Assembly (NCBI GenBank): GCA_963970005.1
Contig: CAXAMN010003780.1
Span: 896,505 to 960,504, forward strand
Length of the DNA: 64,000 bases
Origin: Durusdinium trenchii
Taxonomy: Eukaryota > Sar > Dinophyceae > Suessiales > Symbiodiniaceae
Direction of reading: 5' to 3'
The notes under the pieces were generated by a model. It saw only the letters and a list, made by a program, of their open reading frames with translations. It was not told the origin of the DNA and did no database searches. Position numbers and translations under genes: made by a program. Shown piece after piece: positions 53,201 to 58,188 of the stretch (positions are counted from its first letter, which is position 1; every line of letters starts with the position of its first letter).

Positions 53201-55698
53201 TGTGGGTGGCGAGCTGGGTGGCCCCTTTTGGAGCAAGGCAGGGCAGTCGGGCGTGACGAACCCACGTGACGAGGTCAGGGCGGGCGTCACTCGCAGGCAC
53301 TGACTTGGGTAACGGGCCTCCTTCGAGACGGGTCATGATGTTTGGACTTCATGGGGCGTTCCTTTGGCGCTGTCAGAGAACGCGGTGTTTTTTCCACTGC
53401 GTGGCCTGGGCTGCGGGGCCTGGGCTGAACGGCATACCTTGTGGCGACCGGTGCATCGGTAGGAGTTCTGGGACTTCACCGGCACCCGTTTGTGGGAAAT
53501 CCTCGCCTGATCCGCTGGGGAATCCGTCGAAGGTGAGGACGCTGTTATGGAGTGCCCAACTACGTTGGGTCCAGTCGCACCTGAGGTCCGTTCGGTACGA
53601 CTGGATTGACCCTAGGTCGATCGCGCTGGATGTGGGGCGGATTCCAGATCCGGCTAGATCCGGCTGCTAAGCCGAGCACCGGCAAGCTGCTCAGGTGCTG
53701 GGTGGAGGTTCCTTGCTGGTCTTTTGGTTCTCCTACATCGCTGGGGCAACCCAGGAATGGCCGAGCTATGGAAGAAAGGAGCTATGGAAGAAGGATGATG
53801 GAAGGTGGATTAGCATGGATCAGCAACTGAGCAGTTATGGTAAACACATAGAGTCCAGTCATGTTTCTTTTGCTAGCCGCTATAGGTCCTAAGTAGATTG
53901 TGAACAGCTCAGGATCCCCAAAGATGCTTGAATATTCCCCATAAATCCCCATAATCCACCCAAACCTCCAAAAGGGCCTTGTTGTCCAAGGGCCTCGTGA
54001 GCTGGTACTCCATCACGGGGAAGACCAGTTCCGCCGACCAGCTGGCATTGGTCATTTCTTTGGCCGGGCTCCCCACGCGCGCGCCGCAGGACCCGAGGGA
54101 ACCGGATGCAGCGGTAACATGGGGACTTTAGTTGGGAGATCATGATGATCATGATGCTCATGGTCATGATCATGATCATGGTCATCATCATCACGATCAT
54201 CATCATCATCGTCGTATATCGTCGTCATCGTCATCGTCATTGTCACTTCATCAAAACTTCACTTTCGTCCTGATTCCCTGGGTGTCGTCGTCTCTAGGTA
54301 GAGTGGACGAGTTAGAGATGCGGATCGAAGAAGCGTAGCCATATAGTCAGTTAGTAGACAGTTAAGCCTCATTGTTTGTGGACTGCCTGGCCCGGTTTGA
54401 GGTCTAAACGTCACACGCATGGGGAACAACACCGGCACCTAGACCTTCATGTGCTGAGTGCAAACATGCCGCTCACAAGTGCCTCCAAATGATTTGATGT
54501 AATCCATTGTAATCCAATATAGTTGTAAAGTCCCTGTATAGTCATTAATGCGATTCACACAAACATCCAAGTTACTGCAAAGTTACAAGATGTTTCAAGT
54601 TCACTCATGCCTTGACAAAGGTTGCTTCCTCAACAAAACCTGTTTTTCTCTCGTTCTGGCAGACTCGCTAAAACGTTCTCCGCGAGATGCAGATGTGATG
54701 ACCGTTCCCAGGGACCATCTGTGACCAAGCGGTCGGTCGACGACTAGAACTCATGGACCAAACAGCCACCAGATCGACCCAGACGGGCTCCAAACACGCA
54801 AATACATATAAATGCATGTCAAAACGCAACAAATGGTGCGTCTCTGCGGCAAACCAGCGATGCTTTTTTTGGACGCAAGCGTTTTTGTTCCGACGGTTCG
54901 TGTGGAAGTTCTCGCTTGATCCAATAAGAAGTTGGAACTTCTCGCTTGTTCTTGCTTCTTGGAACTTCTTCTTGGACACATCTCTTTGCTCCAATCCACC
55001 GGTCACGCAGGTCTTTGCCTTGTGCATCTTCTTCACCATCGCCACAGCGGTGGTGACCATATGGCTGAAAGGGTACGCTGCGCTTTTCGCCCCGCTCCCC
55101 GGTGGGCAGACTTCGGGGAGCTCCCTGAAGTCTGAAAGCCGAGTCGTTGACGAGGTTCACGTGCTTTGGAGGTTGACAGTGTGAGACCAGAAGTCAACTG
55201 CTTTGGTGAGTCGCGCGTCGTTGGAAGCGAAGCTGAGGGCACGAGAGAAGCTCTCGGAGCACCAATTTGCCTAACAAATTTATACCCCAGCCAGTTCGCT
55301 GTAAGACCATGTATATCCGACCTATACACGCAATGCCAGGCTTAAAGCAGAAGAAGAGGAGGAAGAAGCAGATGCTGGCCTTGAACTCAGCATCGTTGCA
55401 AGGCCTTCAGTGTAAGGACGACCTGGAGTTTTATTAGTGAGTGGTATCAAGTCACACTCTTTGTGATTGAAAAGACTGCGAAGACAAAAGCCACTTTGAG
55501 GGTTGGCATGGATGACATCGCTCTATTGCCATGCAAAAAATACAGCTCATGACTCATGGGCAATATTCCTCTATCAGTGACTGTGGTGGGCNNNNNNNNN
55601 NGGCCACCCATGGGCCCTCGATCTTCTCCCAGGCGAACCGGGCAAGGCGAGGCCAGCTCGAGCGTTTTCAGGAGCTCTTCGGCTTCACTTCCTCCGGG
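17168..55698 (+). CDS. NCX: Na+/Ca2+ exchanger, NCX/CALX (SLC8) type, mini-exon gene
   Basis: Overall span of the recognised gene; individual exons are listed separately. The product is a membrane antiporter that exchanges Na+ for Ca2+. The order of parts matches the family: first helices, alpha-1 repeat with GSSAPE, helix ending VYIAYLAD, cytosolic loop with Calx-beta domains, SCFDFTFHL entry to the second half, alpha-2 repeat with GTSMPDLFAS, and VNVFLGLGLPW. The catalytic acidic residues are present (Glu codon at 21075, Asp at 47614). Exons 17168-26309 total 694 nt and 44588-50741 total 456 nt, each in unbroken phase. Introns use GT, GC and GA donors. The N terminus, some loop exons and the last helix were not found. 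The start given is the first recognised exon, not the start codon. Confidence 0.92.
18243..18269 (+). CDS. NCX: NCX exon b: 27-nt micro-exon
   Basis: ttgctcAG|G acceptor, reads VGMIYMFLG, GC donor (GCCTGG) at 18270. It supplies exactly the residues missing between exons a and c; exchangers have MVYMFLGVSI here. Phase 0 at both ends. Confidence 0.85.
18963..19025 (+). CDS. NCX: NCX exon c: VSIVADMFM...ITS
   Basis: gccgcAG|G acceptor and CAG|GTGGGG donor. Encodes VSIVADMFMNSIEEITS plus four residues. This is the family's second conserved helix and its following loop (SIIADRFM..IE.ITS). An acceptor 12 bases upstream (ttcAG) is possible but fits the family less well. Confidence 0.95.
19085..19166. 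mobile_element. ~82-bp inverted-repeat element, copy 1
   Basis: Begins TCCATGGGACTGCCATA and ends with its reverse complement, TATGGCAGTCCCATGGA. The core contains CCATTGACCC, CACCCCAATTGATCGG. It has no coding capacity, so it resembles a miniature non-autonomous transposon. It lies in an NCX intron; copies 2 and 3 are at 46900 and 48222. Confidence 0.85.
19660..19695 (+). CDS. NCX: NCX exon d: loop VTKKDGRVITYK
   Basis: tttttgcAG|G acceptor and AAG|GTGCCC donor; 12 codons, phase 0-0. It corresponds to the charged loop between ITS and VWN in exchangers. Confidence 0.92.
19941..20006. repeat. AT/CA-rich microsatellite
   Basis: Runs of TATATA interrupted by CACACACA inside an NCX intron. Confidence 0.9.
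20180..20215 (+). CDS. NCX: NCX exon e: VWNPTVANLTLL, GC donor
   Basis: ttcgccAG|G acceptor. Encodes VWNPTVANLTLL, the beginning of the alpha-1 repeat (VWN.TV.NLTLMALGSSAPE). The next exon supplies ALGSSAPE, so the intron must begin at GCGTGG: a GC donor. Confidence 0.95.
21054..21110 (+). CDS. NCX: NCX exon f: alpha-1 core GSSAPE, GA donor
   Basis: cttcgtgAG|G acceptor. Encodes ALGSSAPEILLSVVETLNK, the alpha-1 ion-binding core; the Glu codon at 21075 is the essential acidic residue of the family. Spacing to the following exon (DFFVGGLGS) matches the family only if the intron starts at GAGACC (21111), a GA donor. Confidence 0.96.
21591..21617 (+). CDS. NCX: NCX exon g: 27-nt micro-exon DFFVGGLGS
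   Basis: cttcggAG|G acceptor and TCC|GTGGAG donor. Nine codons, DFFVGGLGS, aligned to the F.AGDLGP segment of alpha-1 with no gap on either side. Confidence 0.88.
21852..21898 (+). CDS. NCX: NCX exon h: ATITGSASFNLLVIVG
   Basis: ctctctgAG|G acceptor. Reads ATITGSASFNLLVIV, the GSA.FNL helix of alpha-1. It ends after two bases of a Gly codon at a GTCTGG donor; the phase is completed by exon i. Confidence 0.93.
22562..22634 (+). CDS. NCX: NCX exon i: LCMVVIPSDELRRMKDMEV
   Basis: gtccgtcgcAG|G acceptor. Encodes LCMVVIPSDELRRMKDMEV then FIVTV, matching the helix end and following loop (CV..IP..E.R.I..L.VF.VT). The donor is GCCAGC (GC) at 22635, or GTTGCC at 22632 one codon earlier; family spacing favours the GC site. 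Confidence 0.9.
22913..22951 (+). CDS. NCX: NCX exon j: helix VLMFFAYIWLAVI
   Basis: actcaccCAG|G acceptor and ATT|GTCAGA donor. Thirteen codons, corresponding to the S.FAY.WL helix. Confidence 0.92.
23237..23281 (+). CDS. NCX: NCX exon k: VVFITPEVIDIWEAV
   Basis: acaactgAG|G acceptor and GTG|GTTTGG donor. Matches the SP.VV.VWEA segment that begins the fifth helix. The donor one codon downstream of the first GT is chosen because it gives exact spacing to exons l and m. Confidence 0.94.
24090..24116 (+). CDS. NCX: NCX exon l: 27-nt micro-exon VTLLGEPVL
   Basis: taagctcAG|G acceptor and CTA|GTGCGG donor. Nine codons; fills the family's ten-residue gap between WEA and the conserved AY.AD, counting the last codon of exon k. 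A Glu replaces the usual hydrophobic residue here. Confidence 0.75.
24395..24418 (+). CDS. NCX: NCX exon m: 24-nt micro-exon VYIAYLAD
   Basis: caagctgAG|G acceptor and GAT|GTGGGG donor. Eight codons that end the fifth helix (VVFAWMAD/AYLSD in relatives). Confidence 0.85.
25635..25657 (+). CDS. NCX: NCX exon n: 23-nt micro-exon
   Basis: gttgcAG acceptor followed by A, reads TWFKLPT plus two bases, GTATAT donor. It occupies the short basic stretch after the fifth helix. Its end phase is exactly that needed by exon o. It is supported by phase and position more than by conserved residues. Confidence 0.6.
25859..25943 (+). CDS. NCX: NCX exon o: acidic cytosolic loop
   Basis: aaaccaAG|G acceptor and CAG|GTGTTG donor. 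After one base completing a codon it reads LGLEADDEDHQNTK and ends RLDQATDLQ. A soluble acidic segment at the start of the large cytosolic loop is expected in this family. Confidence 0.75.
26265..26309 (+). CDS. NCX: NCX exon p: loop VLEDAVKEDKSGFRK
   Basis: gccgccgAG|G acceptor and AAG|GTCGTA donor; 15 codons, phase 0-0, in phase with exon o. Charged loop sequence with G/C-rich third positions. Confidence 0.75.
27036..27076 (+). CDS. Candidate NCX loop exon
   Basis: gtccaAG|G acceptor, reads AVFFLKTDTEDPG, possible GC|GTCAAC donor. The FF...T pattern is like the opening strand of a Calx-beta domain. A different frame is also open, and the next candidate is not phase-compatible, so this is tentative. 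Confidence 0.4.
27889..28084. repeat. 46-bp direct repeat, 150 bases apart
   Basis: CGATTCTATCAGAAAGCCTA and the following ATTCCATTGTGGCCATATAT recur at 27889-27934 and 28039-28084 with two or three differences. The interval between them contains an inverted AACAGGT...ACCTGTT. Confidence 0.85.
28167..28212 (+). CDS. Candidate NCX loop exon
   Basis: tcccttgAG|G acceptor, reads AARESRVQRRAAMYL, CTC G|GTTCCG donor. The basic, Ala-rich sequence with high GC at third positions recalls the helical segment before the Calx-beta domains in exchangers, but similarity is weak. Confidence 0.45.
28312..28399. mobile_element. 88-bp palindromic element (ATACCAGGACCTT)
   Basis: ATACCAGGACCTTCAAAGTG at the left is mirrored by CACTTTCAAGGTCCTGGTAT at the right. 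The whole would fold as a hairpin. Non-coding; MITE-like. Confidence 0.8.
28542..28636. mobile_element. 95-bp palindromic element (TAGGGATCCAAG)
   Basis: Left end TAGGGATCCAAGCACCTTCT mirrors right end AGAAGGTACTTGGATCCCTA with one mismatch. An internal diverged half-copy (GAAGGTACTTGGACCCTCC) suggests nested arms. Confidence 0.82.
30655..30750. mobile_element. GGGATCCAGTCGTACC element
   Basis: GGATCCAGTCGTACC at 30656 and GGTCCAGTCGTACCGATCCC at 30719 lie in the same orientation, ending in a CCCTATAGGG palindrome. The same end motif appears at 53566-53616 and 57880-57912. Confidence 0.65.
31169..31215 (+). CDS. NCX: NCX Calx-beta exon: LAVKTITVVRMGDHTG
   Basis: cctcggAG acceptor (or ctccaAG|G at 31150), reads LAVKTITVVRMGDHT plus two bases of Gly, donor GTCCGG. 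It matches the second Calx-beta strand and turn (V.V.R.G...G). Phase continues perfectly into the next exon. Confidence 0.75.
31580..31646 (+). CDS. NCX: NCX Calx-beta exon: IGTITGSYVVLRPKAG
   Basis: ccgccCAG|G acceptor and GAG|GTCATT donor. After one base it reads IGTITGSYVVLRPKAG then LMRPSE, with almost every third position C or G. It supplies the V.V.Y strand following RMGDHTG. The same frame is open upstream from about 31506, so a longer exon is possible. Confidence 0.72.
32002..32715 (+). repeat. GC-rich repeat-like block with long overlapping open frames
   Basis: The longest open frame of the window (237 codons, +) is opposed by a 153-codon frame on the - strand (32085-32546). The centre (32230-32290) is built of AGCGC/GCGCT palindromes. 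Neither product has a recognisable domain. Low complexity plus two-strand openness suggests a GC-rich interspersed repeat rather than a gene. Confidence 0.5.
33234..33292 (+). CDS. NCX: NCX loop/Calx exon: SVYVTDPDNYEATRAALGI
   Basis: gaagcAG|G acceptor and ATA G|GTGTTT donor. The chosen frame has strongly G/C third positions. Its end phase matches the exon at 33823. Its place within the Calx-beta domain is inferred from order only. Confidence 0.6.
33823..33923 (+). CDS. NCX: NCX Calx-beta exon ending GSFVLAEGEMVK
   Basis: gttcttcAG acceptor. Ser/Arg/Ala-rich start, then GRGSFVLAEGEMVK, the G.L.F..GE..K signature of Calx-beta domains. The donor is GCTCGT (GC) at 33924, giving phase 0 for the next exon; GTCAAG at 33918 or GTGGGA at 33928 are alternatives. 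Confidence 0.65.
34348..34370 (+). CDS. NCX: NCX Calx-beta micro-exon DVPVEIV
   Basis: cagctcAG|G acceptor. DVPVEIV continues GEMVK as the next strand (GE..K.I.V.I). The GC donor GCAGGT at 34371 gives the phase needed by 34593; a GT donor at 34375 would add two codons instead. Confidence 0.6.
34593..34620 (+). CDS. NCX: NCX Calx-beta micro-exon KTPWKLLQE
   Basis: ccgaccAG|G acceptor and GAG|GTGGGA donor; one base plus nine codons. The Trp falls where Calx-beta domains often have W before E.F.V.L. Phase joins the exons on both sides. Confidence 0.5.
35164..35223 (+). CDS. NCX: NCX Calx-beta exon EVVVKMETLEAKPG
   Basis: cgctgcAG|G acceptor and TGG|GTCGGT donor; 20 codons beginning EVVVKMETLEAKPGP. 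Reads as the final V.V.L strand of the first Calx-beta domain. Strongly coding composition. Confidence 0.7.
35797..35900 (+). CDS. Candidate exon, frame uncertain
   Basis: A GC-rich island after aacgacAG|G. Two frames are open: one begins VAGRLEPMEPGFEM and agrees in phase with 35164-35223; the other contains RNDDSDTSSGGFTGSF. No donor is decisive. It is probably exonic, but which frame is used is open. Confidence 0.35.
36767..36848 (+). CDS. NCX: Probable NCX loop exon (FQPPDEPND...AYRKGVFS)
   Basis: ccagtgcAG|G acceptor, donor GTGAGA. Reads FQPPDEPNDQTTADSAEV then PAYRKGVFS, with high G/C at third positions. It lies between the two Calx-beta sets,  probably in the linker or the first strand of the second domain. 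Confidence 0.6.
36849..38516. other. Intron-like stretch
   Basis: No exon I can support in 1.7 kb. Short frames at 37154-37408 and 37474-37671 have no recognisable motif or matching splice phase. Confidence 0.5.
38517..38538 (+). CDS. Candidate second Calx-beta micro-exon TIVERLD
   Basis: acgctgcAG acceptor, seven codons TIVERLD plus one base, GTTGTT donor. It resembles the V.V.R strand that should precede DYRT. It is phase-compatible with 39757, although the usual turn residues would still be missing. Confidence 0.42.
38861..38972. repeat. 20-bp tandem repeat, about 5.6 copies
   Basis: GGGGATCCGACCCACCTCCT repeats with an exact 20-base period. Because 20 is not a multiple of three, the same peptide repeat appears in all three frames, which shows it is not coding. 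Confidence 0.92.
39757..39812 (+). CDS. NCX: NCX second Calx-beta exon DYRT...FDYEEIE, GA donor
   Basis: ctgcgccAG acceptor. With one base from upstream it reads DYRTTRLSSVPGFDYEEIE, the Y.T..GSA..G.DY signature of Calx-beta domains. The next exon begins GVLEF; in the family DY and G.L.F are four residues apart, so the intron must start at GACGAG (39813), a GA donor. Confidence 0.85.
40414..40461 (+). CDS. NCX: NCX second Calx-beta exon GVLEFPPGVTERFIEI
   Basis: ctgcgcAG|G acceptor. G.L.F.PG....I is diagnostic of Calx-beta. The donor is GAGCTA (GA) at 40462, which gives phase 0 to the next exon; the GT donor at 40472 would put a stop codon in the following exon unless another exon intervenes. 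Confidence 0.85.
40557..41085. repeat. CTAGTAG satellite-like array, copy 2
   Basis: About ten or more degenerate units of CCTAGTAGCTTCTTGCTCCT and TAGCGATGCCCTTTGTTCCT. AGCTACTAGTAGCT, a 14-base perfect palindrome, recurs. It sits in the intron right after the GVLEF exon. Confidence 0.95.
42017..42076 (+). CDS. NCX: NCX second Calx-beta exon NEQDEGASKWLDATF
   Basis: gcaccgcAG acceptor (next base A) and GAG|GTGCTA donor; 20 codons, phase 0-0. The acidic NEQDEG followed by W and F corresponds to the DD..W...F part of Calx-beta domains, which carries Ca2+-binding acidic residues. Confidence 0.65.
42651..42716 (+). CDS. NCX: NCX loop exon CFFEEPGYDFSDP
   Basis: cttgcgAAG|G acceptor and C|GTGGTT donor. 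Reads CFFEEPGYDFSDPKEQ. It resembles either the EESYEF segment after the Calx domains or a FEEP-type Calx start. Its end phase fits exon 43825. Confidence 0.6.
43825..43880 (+). CDS. NCX: NCX exon: EQFNEAIFCNGSWEEQKQ
   Basis: cttggccAG|G acceptor. Reads EQFNEAIFCNGSWEEQKQ, matching the W.EQF.EAI segment just before the second membrane half. GC donor GCACGT at 43881 keeps phase with the next exon. The frame is also open upstream, so an earlier acceptor cannot be excluded. Confidence 0.82.
43910..44075. repeat. Diverged tandem duplication
   Basis: CATACTAAGGCAATTGG...CCATGTTCCTACTT...GAAGGGC occurs twice (about 43918-43970 and 44034-44090) with insertions. Confidence 0.6.
44588..44637 (+). CDS. 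NCX: NCX exon: ASCFDFTFHLISLPWKL, GC donor
   Basis: tggccacAG|G acceptor. Matches PSCFDY.MH.....W.L at the entry of the second membrane half. It ends after two bases of Leu; the intron must begin at GCCACT for the next exon to align, so this is a GC donor. Confidence 0.92.
44919..44961 (+). CDS. NCX: NCX exon: FFFPVPPKIFLGGW, GC donor
   Basis: gggtcgAG|G acceptor; the first base completes Leu, then FFFPVPPKIFLGGW, the VPP....GW motif of exchangers. GC donor GCCACT at 44962. Confidence 0.9.
45197..45217 (+). CDS. NCX: NCX 21-nt micro-exon AAAWLAV
   Basis: ccctttcAG|G acceptor and GTA|GTGAAC donor. Seven codons filling the first half of the helix after GGW (ACF..S. in relatives). Supported by position, length and hydrophobicity. 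Confidence 0.7.
45254..45266 (+). CDS. NCX: NCX 13-nt micro-exon LVGF
   Basis: gtcatcAG acceptor, TTA GTG GGT TTT T, donor GTTGTT. With AAAWLAV before and LTAVIGD after, it gives exactly the 15 residues expected between GW and the TA..GD motif. It also supplies the only phase that joins its neighbours. The acceptor is not followed by G. Confidence 0.6.
45752..45795 (+). CDS. NCX: NCX exon: LTAVIGDMAEIFGC
   Basis: gaccgccAG acceptor and TGC|GTGCGG donor. TA.IGD.A..FGC is the opening of the alpha-2 repeat. The first two bases complete a codon from the 13-nt exon. Confidence 0.93.
46900..46981. mobile_element. ~82-bp inverted-repeat element, copy 2
   Basis: TCCATGGGACTG...GGCAGTCCCATGGG with the same core as copy 1. 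Its right end lies 16 bases upstream of the acceptor used by the exon at 46998, so it forms the 3' end of that intron. CCATACAC precedes it, as in copy 3. Confidence 0.88.
46998..47046 (+). CDS. NCX: NCX exon: VLEIPDLVTGISFVAL
   Basis: gacgctgcAG|G acceptor; aligns residue for residue with the D.VTAI.FVAL part of alpha-2. One base of the following Gly remains before the GTCGGG donor. Confidence 0.95.
47600..47646 (+). CDS. NCX: NCX exon: alpha-2 core GTSMPDLFAS, GA donor
   Basis: catgttgcAG|G acceptor; completes Gly, then TSMPDLFASRHAAVE. The Asp codon at 47614 is the essential acidic residue of alpha-2. The next exon starts DPTADAAI; the family has no insertion here, so the intron begins at GACTGG (47647), a GA donor. 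The later GTGAGG at 47662 would add five extra residues. Confidence 0.96.
48222..48299. mobile_element. ~78-bp inverted-repeat element, copy 3
   Basis: TCCATGGGACTGGAATAT...ATATGGCAGTCCCATGGA; core diverged from copies 1 and 2. It lies in the intron after the alpha-2 core. Confidence 0.88.
48956..48992 (+). CDS. NCX: NCX exon: DPTADAAIINVT
   Basis: ggggccAG|G acceptor and ACA G|GTCGGA donor. Matches D..ADA.I.NVTG of alpha-2. Confidence 0.95.
49259..49305 (+). CDS. NCX: NCX exon: GSNSVNVFLGLGLPWT
   Basis: ttttgccAG|G acceptor; completes Gly, then SNSVNVFLGLGLPWT, the most conserved end of alpha-2. The donor GTCGCC at 49306 gives exact spacing to the next exon; GTGCCG at 49315 would add VAA. 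Confidence 0.94.
49976..50019 (+). CDS. NCX: Probable NCX exon: WLAVYSDIGQRDYM, GC donor
   Basis: actgagcAG acceptor (next base T). Fits the A.IY....G..F connection after LPW and has the only phase (0 to 2) that links 49305 with 50681. GC donor GCCACG. Conservation is low in this loop. Confidence 0.6.
50681..50741 (+). CDS. NCX: NCX exon: ALVIRGAEELFFSVIVF
   Basis: ccctgtcAG|G acceptor and TTC|GTGCGG donor. Contains L.FSV..F, the start of the ninth helix, preceded by a short basic and acidic loop. Confidence 0.88.
51696..51719. repeat. 24-base perfect palindrome
   Basis: AATTAAGTAGGC joined directly to GCCTACTTAATT. No loop. Confidence 0.92.
51776..51849. repeat. Imperfect inverted repeat
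   Basis: Left arm GCTCTCGCTTCTTCAAGGAA (continuing GCTCCCC) pairs with the right arm GGGGAGCTTCCTGAAGAGGC (continuing GCTCGC). About 25-base arms around a short GC-rich loop. Confidence 0.8.
52106..52672 (+). repeat. 225-bp in-frame duplication with 188-codon open frame
   Basis: TTCAGCTCCTCC...AAGAGTGGCCTCAAACCACGC occurs at 52111 and 52336, exactly 225 bases (75 codons) apart. Both copies read the same peptide type (SAPPVCKSGLKPR / SAPPIFKSGLKPR). Further partial units (AGGCTTC.AA.TGGCACAAA) follow. No known domain; it may be a repeat-derived frame inside an intron. Confidence 0.6.
53566..53616. mobile_element. GGGTCCAGTCGCACC inverted-repeat element
   Basis: GGGTCCAGTCGCACC on the left pairs with GGTACGACTGGATTGACCC on the right. 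Same end motif as the element at 30655. Confidence 0.6.
54137..54242. repeat. CATGAT/TCATCA/TCGTCA microsatellite
   Basis: Degenerate trinucleotide and hexanucleotide units encoding His/Asp runs in every frame. Confidence 0.92.
55011..55072 (+). CDS. NCX: NCX exon: ninth helix FALCIFFTIATAVVTIWL
   Basis: gtcacgcAG|G acceptor; VFALCIFFTIATAVVTI then WLKG. It continues FFSVIVF as the penultimate membrane helix. The donor is GTACGC at 55073; a GC donor (GCTGCG) at 55077 would put the next exon in phase 0. Confidence 0.88.
55592..55601. other. Assembly gap (10 N)
   Basis: Ten ambiguous bases, 31 bases upstream of the exon at 55633. True gap size unknown. Confidence 1.
55633..55698 (+). CDS. Probable exon RRGQLERFQELFGFTSSG
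   Basis: ttctcccAG|G acceptor and GGG|GTTGTG donor. Reads ANRARR then GQLERFQELFGFTSSG, a basic amphipathic stretch after the ninth helix. This would replace the RR..GGELGG loop of animal exchangers. The frame depends on which donor the previous exon uses. Confidence 0.55.
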
Positions 55699-55987
55699 GT
55701 TGTGTGTGTGTGCGTGCTCCGTAGAACAGAGGCCCGCAAGGATGACCAGTTTCCCCCCAAAAAAGCGATTGGTTTTCCACTTCCATGTGTACGGCTGGAG
55801 TGCAAGTGTAGTTCCACAGTTCCACTCGAAAAGATGGCCGTGCTGATGCATGGTCGCACTCTTCTGGTGCATCATGTTCTCTCTCTCTCTCTCTCAAGGG
55901 AAGCTTTACACTGCCATGCCTTGCCCGTGTGTGCATGCGTGTGTGTTGCCTCTTCATGAATCAATGAGACGACTGGCCAACTGACAG

Positions 55988-56107
55988 CACAAGTACCTCC
56001 GGCCTCACCGTACGACGGACGGACGCACTGCGCTCACCTCGGACGCCCTGCTGTTCGCCACGCCGCAGTTGACGGACGCCGACGCGCTGGCCGGGACGCC
56101 CGAGACA
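55988..56107 (+). CDS. Probable exon, C-terminal tail or next gene
   Basis: aactgacAG acceptor (next base C). Forty codons with nearly all third positions C or G, including LTSDALLFATPQLTDADALA and ending AGTPET. Phase 0, compatible with 55698. The end is a GA donor (GATGGT) at 56108 or G|GTCCGT four bases later. Soluble, no recognised domain. Confidence 0.55.
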
Positions 56108-56412
56108 GATGGTCCGTATTCGGGCGGAGACCGGAGACTGTCCGATTCGACAGAGGGGTCCGGAGGTCAGGCGGAGTCGGTGTGTGGCGAAGTCGGTGTG
56201 TGGAAGAGTGTTTTGGGGATTCTAGGGGATTCTTCCCATCAAGGGATGGAAGTCGCCTCCAGCCCTTTTTTGGGGGGGGTGTTGGGTTTTAGATGGTTTT
56301 AGCATATAGGCCTTGCACACCGGCTGCCTTCTCTGGCGGCCTCCTTCCGGCCTTGAGGAATCCAACAAATACAATTGCAATTCAATGAAAAAGGAATATG
56401 TTCTTGGACCGA

Positions 56413-56527
56413 AGCCCCTAGTAGCTTCTTGTTACTAGTAGTAAGAATGCTCCTAGTAGCGATGCTACGAGCCCCTAGTAGCGTCCTTGCTCCTAGTAGC
56501 AAGGCCAGGAGCCCCTAGTAGCTTCTT
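56413..56527. repeat. CTAGTAGC array, copy 3
   Basis: GCCCCTAGTAGCTTCTTG, TCCTAGTAGCGATGC and CAGGAGCCCCTAGTAGC units, same family as 4650 and 40557. Confidence 0.92.
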
Positions 56528-57174
56528 GCTACCAGGAGCCTTGCCTTTAAGGGACCGAATTCTTAGACAATTCCAGGGCTGCCTCGCCTGAAAAGACGAA
56601 GATTGCGCTGTTGGAACTGGCTGGATTGCAGGTAGAATCCAGCTTGCACTTGGAACATCGGGGAATGGCGATCACCCGAGTTTGGACATGGGCCTTGGTT
56701 TTCTGTTGCAAGAGATTGGATTGGACAGATATATGACATGATGAAGGTCGATTGAGTCATGTTAAATACCTAAAGTGCGTTATGGGCACTCAGAGTCTCC
56801 AATAGCAACCCCGCTGGACAAAGAGTGTGTGTGAGTGGTTCTGTCATAGAGTGTGTGTGTGTGTGTTGCATCTCCTGGAACAAACCAACCTGACTTGCGC
56901 GTTCTCGGACCATGCAATCATTACGAACCCATCACGAACCTTGAAAAGAGTTCACTACGATGCTGTTCATTCACGTTCATTTTTGGTTTGCATGCATTGA
57001 CTGTCCTCGAGGTCTTGTGGACAGATTTTGAATCGAAGGCTTCTACATACTTTTTACGAATCTACTCGTTTGTTTGCCTGCCTTGGCTGTTGGGCCAAAA
57101 GTGGGGTCCTACGTGTGCGAATGGGATGCGAGAAACCGGGTGTTTCAAAGCAACCCCACACCCCAATCTCGCAG

Positions 57175-57217
57175 GCGCCCAAGTGCACCTCCAACGTGGA
57201 TGATCTCGTGCTTCCAG
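57175..57217 (+). CDS. Probable exon APKCTSNVDDLVLP
   Basis: aatctcgcAG|G acceptor and GC donor (GCAGAT) at 57218. Fourteen codons with G/C third positions. Unknown product; its end phase does not fit 58118, so an exon is missing between them. Confidence 0.5.
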
Positions 57218-57854
57218 GCAGATGCAGGTTTCACGGATGCTGGTTCACCATGTGTGGGATGGAAGAAGCATGTGTTCCGAGCATGTTTTGCTTCCTAAAA
57301 TGGCCCTCACACGGGACCAGGGTGTTGATGGAATATCAGAGTTTTGCACTTTTCAGTCCTTGTGTTCAGTGTGTTTGGCACATTTCGTCCCACAGAGCAC
57401 TGGGAGAATAGACCGTAGGCGCCGTAGGCCAAATGGCTTCGTGGAAGGGAAACCTGTGTCCACATGGCGGCATTACTTGTGCTGGTCAAGCCCTTGCAAA
57501 ATTGGACAATGTTGGACAAACACCATGTTACATGTTGTTTGCAACACTACGATATCTTGTGACTTTGGAGACTGGGCAGGAAATGTGCCAAAACATGTGG
57601 TGAACCATATCCCCTTTGTTTCTCCCAGCAGTTGTGGTTGGACGCCCTGTCAGCTCAATGCCTTGCGGAGGCCTGTTCCGACTGCTTGTAACATTTTTTG
57701 CTGGACATAAGAGAAGCACTTAAAAGCTGAGAAATTCGCTGAACGCGAGCTAGTTTCAGGAAACGCTGACGATTATTCCATATTATTCCAACAAATTCCA
57801 TATAGCCTATGGATCCACATACCCTCTGACAAGGCGAGCAGGGAGTCACTTTTA

Positions 57855-57912
57855 TGTAGGCTTAGAGGGTCGAAATACCTTCTGAGAGGCTACGACTGGA
57901 TCCCTAGGGATA
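57855..57912. mobile_element. Diverged CGACTGGATCCC element
   Basis: Contains TACGACTGGATCCCTAGGGA, the reverse complement of the GGGATCCAGTCGTA end motif, and a CCTTCTGAGA stretch shared with the element at 28542. Confidence 0.55.
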
Positions 57913-58117
57913 CAGCTCAGTAGAAGATGTTGAAGTCAGAAGACTACAAAGTCACACTCCGGCTTCGGTTGAAAAGCGCATGGCTTGGACTCAACAGCTT
58001 GGCACCAAACTGTTTGAATGGCTTGGCACTACACCTGACGCGTCACCTGCCGACCTTCAACACCGCTGGCCCGCTGGCTCTTGGCCATCTCCCGTGACAG
58101 GCCCGAAGCTCATCCAG

Positions 58118-58188
58118 GAGCCACTGCCCGAGCGTGTGATGATGTCAGAGAAGTCCAGTGACATCGAGGCGCGGAACGCGTTCCGCGA
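58118..58188 (+). CDS. Probable exon EPLPERVMMSEKSSDIEARN
   Basis: gctcatcCAG|G acceptor and GA|GTCCGC donor. Begins EPLPERVMMSEKSSDIE and continues into ARNAFR. End phase joins 59065 in frame. Charged, soluble; not recognised. Confidence 0.55.

Larger units (their letters stand above)
50742..55010. other. 4.3-kb intron of NCX rich in repeats
   Basis: SVIVF and VFALC are adjacent in the family, so the whole interval reads as one intron. It contains the AT-rich 50880-51000 tract, the palindrome and large inverted repeat at 51.7 kb, the 225-bp duplication at 52.1 kb, a CATGAT/TCATCA microsatellite at 54.1 kb, and a GC-rich unassigned stretch at 53.2-53.7 kb. Confidence 0.65.
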